A stretch of DNA of 15,563 nucleotides from DATBMY01 sp036554605 (GTDB lineage Bacteria > Acidobacteriota > Blastocatellia > UBA7656): the NCBI GenBank assembly GCA_036554605.1, contig DATBMY010000071.1, positions 1 through 15,563 on the forward strand, written 5' to 3'. The position numbers were made by a program, and so were the translations under genes. Positions 7,756-14,190 of the stretch are shown one piece after another. How positions within the stretch are numbered: the stretch's first letter is position 1; each line of letters starts with the position of its first letter. The notes beneath the pieces are model-generated. The model saw only the letters and a program-made list of their open reading frames with translations, had not been told where the DNA came from and made no database searches.

Positions 7756-9501
7756 ATGTGTGGAATCGCTGGAATCTTTGGCCGGGATTGGAATCTGTCA
7801 AAGCTCGAAGCGATGGTTGCCATTCAGCACCATCGCGGTCCGGATGCGGAGGGCATCTACGTTGATCCCGAGCGAGAGGCGGGGCTCGGTCATAATCGCC
7901 TGAGCATCATAGATCTATCCGAGGCGGGCCGTCAGCCTATGTGCGATTCGACGGGGAGATACTGGCTCGTATTCAACGGCGAGCTCTATAACTACCTTGA
8001 ACTGCGCAGGCAGCTGGAATCGGATTACCGGTTTCGAACCCGCACGGACAGCGAAGTCGTGCTGGCGGCTTACAGGGCATGGGGCGGGGATTGCCTCGAT
8101 AGATTTATCGGGATGTTTGCCTTCGCGGTCTGGGACGAGGAGACGAAAACGCTATTTGCCGCGCGCGACCGGTTTGGCGTCAAGCCGCTCTACTACTCTT
8201 ACAGACGGGATGGCTCGCTGCTGATTGCGAGCGAGATCAAGGCCCTGCACGCCGCGGGCGTTCCGGCCGAGCCGGACCCGATAAGCTGGGCGACATATTT
8301 GAATTATGGTTTCAGCGATCACGGCGAGCGCACTTTTTGGAGCGGCATAAACTCGTTGCCGCCGGGCCACAGGCTCATATACAGCGAAGGGCGAATAAGG
8401 GTTTCCGAGTGGTATAGCCTCGAAGATCATGTCTCGCGCGAGCCCGATGGCAGGGCCGAGCAGGCGGTGCGGGAAGAGTACCTTGACCTGCTGATGGAGA
8501 GCATCCGCCTTCGCTTTCGTTCCGACGTGCCGGTTGGAATAAACCTGAGCGGCGGGTTGGATTCCTCGGCGCTGCTCGGTCTGGTGCAGGCGGTCGAGGG
8601 ACCGGAGAGCAATATCAAGGCTTTTACTTTTGTCACCGGTGATCCTCTATATGATGAATTGCCGTGGGTCCGGCAGATGCTGGCGCGCACCAATCACCCG
8701 TCGATCGTTTGCCGGCTCAGGCCGAGCGATGTGCCGGGGCTGGCCGAGTCCGTACAGGCGCATCAAGACGAGCCGTTCGGCGGGCTGCCCACGCTGGCTT
8801 ACGCGAAGTTGTTTGAGCAGGCCCGGGCCGAAGGGGTAATAGTACTGCTCGACGGCCAGGGGATGGATGAGCAATGGGCCGGGTACGATTATTATCAGCG
8901 TAATCTAAAGACGGGCGGAAGCAGCATCGTCCAGGGTACGACCGAGAAGGCGACCCGGGCCGAATGCCTGACGCCGGAATTTCGCTCGCTGGCCGAGTCT
9001 TTCCAGGGACGCCAGCCCTTCGCGGAATCGCTCCTCAATTTGCAATATAGAGATATACGATATACGAAGATTCCCAAGGCGCTGCGGTTTAATGATCGCG
9101 CATCGATGAGATCTTCGATCGAGCTGCGCGAGCCTTTTTTGGATCATCGCCTGTTCGAGCTGGCCCTCAAACAGCCGCGAGAGCGAAAGATTTCAAACGG
9201 CACGAGCAAGTGGTTTTTGCGCCAGCTAGTTCGCCACCTGCTTCCGGACGGCGTGGTGGAAGCTCCGAAGCGCCCGCTGCAAACCCCTCAACGCGAATGG
9301 CTGCGCGGGCCGCTGCGAGGTTGGGCGAGCGAGCAAATTGAAGCGACGCTTGACGCCGTGGGCGGAGACTGGCTGGACCGGGACGCCGTGAGATCGGCCT
9401 GGAGAGCCTATTGCGAGGGGGCAGGCGACAATAGTTTTTACATCTGGCAATGGATCAGCATCAATCTCGCGTGTGATGTAAGGGCGGCTGTCAAGATATG
9501 A
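7756..9501 (+). CDS. asnB: AsnB-like glutamine-dependent amidotransferase
   Basis: A 581-aa class II glutamine amidotransferase of the asparagine synthase family. Cys2 after the initiator Met is the N-terminal nucleophile that releases ammonia from glutamine; FNGELYN (73-79, with Asn74) and RTDSE (96-100, with Asp98) match the glutaminase pocket. The synthetase half carries the PP-loop SGGLDSS (265-271), which adenylates a carboxylate, plus LLDGQGMDE and a C-terminal REPFLDHRLFE block. Both active sites look intact. The family makes asparagine, but many members in surface polysaccharide clusters are thought to amidate sugar carboxylates (WbpS-type). It sits one base after neuA and overlaps wzt by four bases (ATGA), which favours a role in glycan decoration, for example amidating the nonulosonate carboxyl or a uronic acid. 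That substrate is inference. Confidence 0.92.
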   Translation: MCGIAGIFGRDWNLSKLEAMVAIQHHRGPDAEGIYVDPEREAGLGHNRLSIIDLSEAGRQPMCDSTGRYWLVFNGELYNYLELRRQLESDYRFRTRTDSEVVLAAYRAWGGDCLDRFIGMFAFAVWDEETKTLFAARDRFGVKPLYYSYRRDGSLLIASEIKALHAAGVPAEPDPISWATYLNYGFSDHGERTFWSGINSLPPGHRLIYSEGRIRVSEWYSLEDHVSREPDGRAEQAVREEYLDLLMESIRLRFRSDVPVGINLSGGLDSSALLGLVQAVEGPESNIKAFTFVTGDPLYDELPWVRQMLARTNHPSIVCRLRPSDVPGLAESVQAHQDEPFGGLPTLAYAKLFEQARAEGVIVLLDGQGMDEQWAGYDYYQRNLKTGGSSIVQGTTEKATRAECLTPEFRSLAESFQGRQPFAESLLNLQYRDIRYTKIPKALRFNDRASMRSSIELREPFLDHRLFELALKQPRERKISNGTSKWFLRQLVRHLLPDGVVEAPKRPLQTPQREWLRGPLRGWASEQIEATLDAVGGDWLDRDAVRSAWRAYCEGAGDNSFYIWQWISINLACDVRAAVKI

Positions 9502-10829
9502 GCAGAATAGCAATTCGAGTCGAGGGGCTCTCCAAGCAATATCGCTTAGGTGACAGGCAAGAGCGTTACAGAACCCTGCGCGATACTATGTCCAGGGCGG
9601 CCGGCGCGCCGCTCAGAGCCGCCCGCGCAATCTTCCGATCCTCGCGAGACCAGAGACCGGCGAGAAGCCGCGAGATCATCTGGGCGCTCAAGGACATTAA
9701 CTTTGAAGTCGCGCAAGGAGATGTGGTTGGAATAATCGGTCGCAACGGCGCGGGCAAGAGCACGCTGCTCAAGATTCTCTCGATGATCACCGAGCCCACC
9801 GAGGGCAGCGCGGTAATAGAAGGCCGCGTGGGTTCGCTGCTTGAAGTGGGCACCGGATTTCATCCCGAGCTTACCGGGCGCGAGAACGTATTTCTCAACG
9901 GAGCCATCCTGGGAATGCGGCGGGCAGAGATCGAGTCCAAGTTCGATGAGATAGTGGCCTTCGCAGAGGTGGAGAAGTTCATCGACACGCCGGTCAAACA
10001 CTATTCAAGCGGCATGTATTTACGGCTCGCCTTTTCCGTGGCCGCGCACCTGGAGCCGGAGATACTGCTGGTCGACGAGGTTCTGGCGGTAGGTGATATA
10101 GCATTTCAGAAGAAATGCATGGGCAAGATGGGCGACGTGGCCAGGCAAGGAAGAACCGTCCTCTTTGTAAGCCATAATCTCGGCATGGTGAAGGAGCTAT
10201 GCCGGACCGGCATCATCTTGAAAGATGGCAAGATCGATTTCATGGGGCCTGTGGCTCAGGGAATCGCTCATTATAGTCAGGCGGTCATCTCCATAAATAC
10301 GGATGAGATGGTCGGAGGCAGCATACCGAGATGGCGCCAGGTCCTCGTCAACGGGTGCGGCAGTCACGAGCCCGCGACGGTGGAAGGCGCGGAGCCTTTT
10401 TCGGTAGAGGCCTTGCTGGAAACTCCCGCAACCTGGAACAGGGGACGGCTCTATTGCAGGCTGTACGATGCGACGGGCGACCTGTTGATGCTGCGAAAGA
10501 TCGAAAGCAGCGAACTGGGTATGGCTAACCTTGCCCCCGGCCTCTATCGAATCAAGGTAGATTTCCCCCCGCTCTGGCTCGCTCCCGGCGTTTATACGCT
10601 TCTTCTTAAGTTTGTCGGCCGTAATGCTTCGGGGGACGAAAGAGGCTTTAAATCCGAGCCGGTAATACTTGACGTGGCCGGGACGGATGACAGCAAAGGC
10701 CGCGCGGTGCTGGCTCCCAAGCTGGACTGGTCGCTAAATGTCGAATCATTAATTGAGAGAGGCGAAAGTAATATCCTCTCCGTGGGTATGCCGCGAAAAG
10801 CCGACCGGCTGGGAATCTTCGGCAGTTAG
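9498..10829 (+). CDS. wzt: Polysaccharide exporter ATPase with C-terminal glycan-binding domain (Wzt)
   Basis: The 443-aa protein is the ATPase half of the Wzm/Wzt exporter. The nucleotide-binding domain (1 to about 245) has Walker A GRNGAGKST (81-89), the TagH/Wzt-type signature YSSGMYLRLAFS (169-180), Walker B ILLVDE (189-194) and the switch His226 in FVSHN. About 25 extra basic, Ala/Arg-rich residues (about 33-58) precede the strand leading to Walker A. The remainder (about 265-430) is a beta-rich domain of the Wzt C-terminal type, which in E. coli O8/O9a binds the capped non-reducing end of the polymer and couples chain termination to export. Its presence suggests that this polymer also carries a recognisable terminal modification. 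The start overlaps the asnB stop (ATGA). It is separated from its presumed permease (1385-2221) by about 7.3 kb. Confidence 0.94.
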   Translation: MSRIAIRVEGLSKQYRLGDRQERYRTLRDTMSRAAGAPLRAARAIFRSSRDQRPARSREIIWALKDINFEVAQGDVVGIIGRNGAGKSTLLKILSMITEPTEGSAVIEGRVGSLLEVGTGFHPELTGRENVFLNGAILGMRRAEIESKFDEIVAFAEVEKFIDTPVKHYSSGMYLRLAFSVAAHLEPEILLVDEVLAVGDIAFQKKCMGKMGDVARQGRTVLFVSHNLGMVKELCRTGIILKDGKIDFMGPVAQGIAHYSQAVISINTDEMVGGSIPRWRQVLVNGCGSHEPATVEGAEPFSVEALLETPATWNRGRLYCRLYDATGDLLMLRKIESSELGMANLAPGLYRIKVDFPPLWLAPGVYTLLLKFVGRNASGDERGFKSEPVILDVAGTDDSKGRAVLAPKLDWSLNVESLIERGESNILSVGMPRKADRLGIFGS

Positions 10830-10854
10830 ACATTTCATGTAATTGCCTCTGAAG

Positions 10855-11709
10855 ATGGTTATGGATGCGCAATTCCTCGCAACCGGCGAGAACCAGCACG
10901 TTTTTGCAGGGTCGGATGATATAGAAGGAGCGGCCTGGGTCTACAAGATACCGGCATCCTTTGGTTATACTCTGCCCTTCGAGCACCGGTTCCAGGCGTT
11001 CAGGCCAAAGAATTCGCGCGAGCGGTTCTTACGCTTCGCGCTGGTGCAGGTCCCTCGTCGCGTAAAGGTATTTCAGGCGCCCAGGCGTATCGGGCACGGA
11101 TTGCTCGCGGCTTACTGCAAGCGAATCCGGTCGAATGATTTCAAGCGTATGCTGGATATACTCGATTATTTATCCGAGCAAGGAGTATCGGACATACCCC
11201 TGCCTTTTACCGTGATTCGAAAGGGAGAGATATTGCTTGGCATCGATGAAGCGACGATCCGGTATGAAGGCCCCATCCTCAAGCAAAGGAGAGCCGATTA
11301 CTTCTTTGAAAAGAGCGTCAAACTGACAACATTCGACTGGAGCGAGTTTGTCCATGCGCAGCATCGTCTCTGGAAAAGAGGCGTGGGCTTATCGTCGGCG
11401 GGGGAAATACTGGGGCCGAAGAACTGGGCTCTCCTGGACGGCCGCATTCATCTGGCTGATACTGGCGCTTTGACCCGGGACTATCACGAAGCGCGAAACT
11501 GCCTGAGCGAGGAAACTCTCGATAAGAGACAAGAGAACGCACTCGATCACTTGAAGCAGATAGGATCAACGGACCCCGCGCTGGAATACTTCCTTTTTAT
11601 CCGCAAACAGATCAATCAAGAGAAGCTGGACGAGCTCTGGGGAGCGGACCTGAAGGATCGAAAGTCCGTTCAGGCCAGCGGCGCCGCCGCCCCTCTGAGC
11701 GATATCTGA
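10855..11709 (+). CDS. Uncharacterised protein with kinase-like sequence landmarks
   Basis: I do not recognise a named family. From ATG 10855 it is 284 aa, with no signal peptide and no membrane segment, so it is probably cytoplasmic. Landmarks resemble a compact protein-kinase-like fold: an N-terminal Gly-containing turn GENQHVFAG (11-19), a strand with a candidate ATP-binding lysine, WVYKIP (28-33, Lys31), a helix HRLWKRG (170-176), then GPKNWALLDG (187-196) with Asn190, and HLADTGAL (199-206) with Asp202 in a DTG triplet. Asn-to-Asp spacing of 12 is close to that of kinases and YrbL/aminoglycoside-kinase relatives. The usual catalytic HRD-type Asp, expected five residues before Asn190, is absent; Glu184 is the nearest acid. 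It could phosphorylate a sugar or lipid, or be a pseudokinase. Alternative starts are TTG 10843 and ATG 10861; the latter has a weak GAAG six bases upstream. The gene lies 25 bases after wzt. Confidence 0.6.
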   Translation: MVMDAQFLATGENQHVFAGSDDIEGAAWVYKIPASFGYTLPFEHRFQAFRPKNSRERFLRFALVQVPRRVKVFQAPRRIGHGLLAAYCKRIRSNDFKRMLDILDYLSEQGVSDIPLPFTVIRKGEILLGIDEATIRYEGPILKQRRADYFFEKSVKLTTFDWSEFVHAQHRLWKRGVGLSSAGEILGPKNWALLDGRIHLADTGALTRDYHEARNCLSEETLDKRQENALDHLKQIGSTDPALEYFLFIRKQINQEKLDELWGADLKDRKSVQASGAAAPLSDI

Positions 11710-11729
11710 TGTTCGTGCCGTGAATAGTT

Positions 11730-12668
11730 ATGGCTGTGAAAATGATCAGAAAACTGACGCGAGCGGGCAGGCACATGGGGTTCACCTGGCGATATCTGTT
11801 CAACCTTGCGCCCACGCTCTCTTATCAATTCAGCCGCGATTCGATTAGCGGCGAAGCCGCGCGCGTGCTGCGCGAGCTGAACCGCAACGGGGTGGCAGTC
11901 AGCTCGGCGAAGGCGTTGTTCGAAGAGGCTTCGTGCTATAACGAGTTATGCGAATCGGTCGATAGCCTGGGCAAGAGTAGCGCCGGCCAACTTGAGTCCG
12001 CGCGAAGGGCGGCAAATGAGCCGGGTCCGGCCGAGCATAAGAGCTTCATCTTTCCGCTTCTGGGCGATTATCCTTTATTTGATCCGGATGGAGTCTTCGC
12101 GCGCTTTGCCTTGCAAAAACCTATCCTGCAAATAGCCAACGCTTATCTGGGGATGTACACGAGACTGCGTTATTACAACGTCTGGCATACGTTTGCATCG
12201 AGGTCGGATGCGCGCCAATCGCAGCTCTGGCACCGCGATCGAGAAGATCTTTATATCTTCAAGGTATTCGTCTATCTATCGGATATTGACGAAGGCGCCG
12301 GCCCGTTCACCTATGCTCGCGGGAGCCATCCCAAGGGCCGGCTCCGCCGGCAGCCCGGTTACTTTCTTGAAGGCAACGTGAAGCGGAGCAGCGACGAGCA
12401 TATGCAGGAAGCAGTCCCGAAGGATGAGTGGCTGAGCTGCGTGGGCCAGAAAGGGACAATTATCTTTGCCGATACGCAGGGTTATCACAAGGGCGGGCTG
12501 GCACGCGAGCGCGACCGTCTTATGTACACCTGTATGTTTACTTCTCCGGCCTCGCAAAGCGAAGAGTTCTTCCGGCGCACCGCCCCTGTCGCGCGCCCGG
12601 CGACTAAAGAACTGGCGTTCGCGCTGGCCGGCCCCCGGCCGGGTCCGTGGCTGAGCACGAGACTGTAG
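11730..12668 (+). CDS. Phytanoyl-CoA dioxygenase (PhyH) family Fe(II)/2-oxoglutarate oxygenase
   Basis: A 312-aa non-haem iron oxygenase. The double-stranded beta-helix core shows the metal-binding HxD motif as WHRDRE (167-172, His168 and Asp170), followed by the family-typical segment VFVYLSDIDEGAGPF and then GSHP. The distal metal ligand is His253 in GYHKGG, and Arg263, ten residues later, is the likely 2-oxoglutarate carboxylate ligand. All three metal ligands are therefore present and the enzyme looks active. About 110 N-terminal residues before the core, including a basic, partly hydrophobic start, are not recognisable. PhyH enzymes hydroxylate lipids and many small metabolites; position in this operon suggests oxidation of a sugar, lipid carrier or glycan substituent, but the substrate cannot be read from sequence. 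The start has only a weak ribosome binding site; ATG 11742 is an alternative. Confidence 0.88.
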   Translation: MAVKMIRKLTRAGRHMGFTWRYLFNLAPTLSYQFSRDSISGEAARVLRELNRNGVAVSSAKALFEEASCYNELCESVDSLGKSSAGQLESARRAANEPGPAEHKSFIFPLLGDYPLFDPDGVFARFALQKPILQIANAYLGMYTRLRYYNVWHTFASRSDARQSQLWHRDREDLYIFKVFVYLSDIDEGAGPFTYARGSHPKGRLRRQPGYFLEGNVKRSSDEHMQEAVPKDEWLSCVGQKGTIIFADTQGYHKGGLARERDRLMYTCMFTSPASQSEEFFRRTAPVARPATKELAFALAGPRPGPWLSTRL

Positions 12669-12700
12669 CAATGGCGAAGCAATAAAGGCGCTGGACTATC

Positions 12701-14188
12701 ATGATTTCCGCGACTGATATTTCATATAACGAAGAGACGGTTGTCGGTCAGATCGGCAAGCAGCGGTCTCCACGGCTCCTGTTATTGTCCTCTTCGCTGC
12801 TCATCGATAGAGTCTTTCTCTTCACGGAGTTCTTGAATACGTTGAGCGCCGGAAGCCGCGCGGAGATCTGGGCAGCATCGGCCCGCAATTCGGATATAAG
12901 AGATATATGGGAGAGCTGTCCGGCTGCCATTAGAGAGTTTCCAGAGGTTCGGCCGTTTAAAGAGTTTCCTTATAACTATCTCAGGCGATTAAACGAGTTT
13001 GCCTGGGACTTTCGTTTCCGCACGCCAAGCCGTTTGAGCATGTGGCGGCACGTGCGCAGCAAGACCATAAAGCCTTCATTGCGCGCTATGAGGATCCCGG
13101 GCAAGGCGCTCTCGTTGATGAGGCTGGAAAAACCTTTTGAAGAATACCTCCAGAATCTCTTACTCGCTTATCCGCGCAGCCCGGAAGCCTTCGAGCGGTT
13201 GCAAGGCGAGCGGCCCGACCTCGTCATCACAACGGGGCCGTTTCAGTTCGAGCAGCCCGCTATAATCGCCTACGCTAAAAAGATGGGCATCCCGACTATG
13301 GCGCTCGTCCCTTCCTGGGATAATTTGTCGACGAAGAATCGCCTGACTTTCAAATATGATGGGTATCTCGTCTGGTCAAAACAGACCCGCGATGAACTGC
13401 ACTATTTCTATCCTCATACGCGCGAAGCGCCTGTCTATATTATCGGCGCGCCGCAATTCGATGTCTTTTTCCAGCGCCGGTTTCACCTGTCGCGCGAGAC
13501 GTTCTGCCAATCGCAAGGGCTGCGCGCCGATCTGCCGATAATCGTCTACGCGGTTGGATCGCCTAATTTTCTTCGGGGCGAGTCGAGGGGCGCTCTCGAT
13601 TTCGCCCGGCGGGTCATGCGGGGCGACCTCGGCGACGTGCAGGTGATCGTTCGGCCTCACCCGCTGCACGATAGGGGGGAGCTGACGGAAATGTTCCGGG
13701 AGTTCGCTCCGAGGGTGGTCCTCCAGCAGCCGGTCGTCAGCGCGACGCAGTTGCTGCGCTCCCAGAACGCGGATCATATAACCGAGTGGGTCAATACCTT
13801 CAAGCATGCGGACGTGGTGATCAATCTATCTTCGACCGTGACGGTCGACGCGGCCATCTTTGATCGCCCGGTGGTAAATCTGGATTATGATCCCGAGCCG
13901 GGCGGCCCTCAGCAACAGCTCATTAAGGATGTAAATCATAGCTGGCACCACTTCAAACCGATCGCCGAGTCGGGTGGTGTCTGGCTGGTCAATAATCCCG
14001 ACGAGATGATAGAGGCGGTAAGAGCATACCTGGCCAACCCGGAGCTGCACGGGGAAAAACGGAGGTGGATCGCGGAGTATGTGTGTCAATACCTGGACGG
14101 CCGGTGCGGAGAACGAATGGCGGAGGCTGTTCTTGATTTCGCTCACAATCAAGTCGACAGATCGAGCAAAAGGCGAGAGCTGAGGTAA
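12701..14188 (+). CDS. GT-B fold glycosyltransferase-like protein, copy 1
   Basis: A 495-aa cytoplasmic protein with two Rossmann-like halves, resembling the GT-B proteins that carry an SWDN motif and are found in polysaccharide clusters. Visible markers are SWDNLSTKNR (205-214), YLVWS, IGAPQFDVF (248-256), IVRPHPLHDR, and the C-terminal nucleotide-binding segment NLSSTVTVDAA (375-385) followed by DRPVVNLDYDP (388-398). These parallel the UDP-GlcNAc 2-epimerase / CDP-glycerol transferase superfamily, in which a C-terminal Ser/Thr-Glu/Asp loop holds the donor phosphate. The Glu often seen in that loop is Asp383 here. GGA at 12693-12695 lies five bases before the ATG. The downstream gene is a divergent paralogue only two bases away. 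Likely role: transfer of a sugar, possibly the CMP-nonulosonate made by this operon, to the growing chain; donor and linkage are unknown. Confidence 0.75.
   Translation: MISATDISYNEETVVGQIGKQRSPRLLLLSSSLLIDRVFLFTEFLNTLSAGSRAEIWAASARNSDIRDIWESCPAAIREFPEVRPFKEFPYNYLRRLNEFAWDFRFRTPSRLSMWRHVRSKTIKPSLRAMRIPGKALSLMRLEKPFEEYLQNLLLAYPRSPEAFERLQGERPDLVITTGPFQFEQPAIIAYAKKMGIPTMALVPSWDNLSTKNRLTFKYDGYLVWSKQTRDELHYFYPHTREAPVYIIGAPQFDVFFQRRFHLSRETFCQSQGLRADLPIIVYAVGSPNFLRGESRGALDFARRVMRGDLGDVQVIVRPHPLHDRGELTEMFREFAPRVVLQQPVVSATQLLRSQNADHITEWVNTFKHADVVINLSSTVTVDAAIFDRPVVNLDYDPEPGGPQQQLIKDVNHSWHHFKPIAESGGVWLVNNPDEMIEAVRAYLANPELHGEKRRWIAEYVCQYLDGRCGERMAEAVLDFAHNQVDRSSKRRELR
14182..14185 (+). promoter_or_regulatory. 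Ribosome binding site of the second GT-B gene
   Basis: GAGG lies five bases before ATG 14191 and overlaps the end of the preceding gene, fixing the start of the truncated last gene. Confidence 0.5.
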
Positions 14189-14190
14189 AG

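Noticed and set aside
12626..12640. GGCCGG/CCGGCC hairpin near the end of the PhyH gene
   Set aside because: It is inside the coding sequence, has a three-base loop and no following T-run, and is explained by a Gly/Pro/Arg-rich C-terminus; not a terminator.
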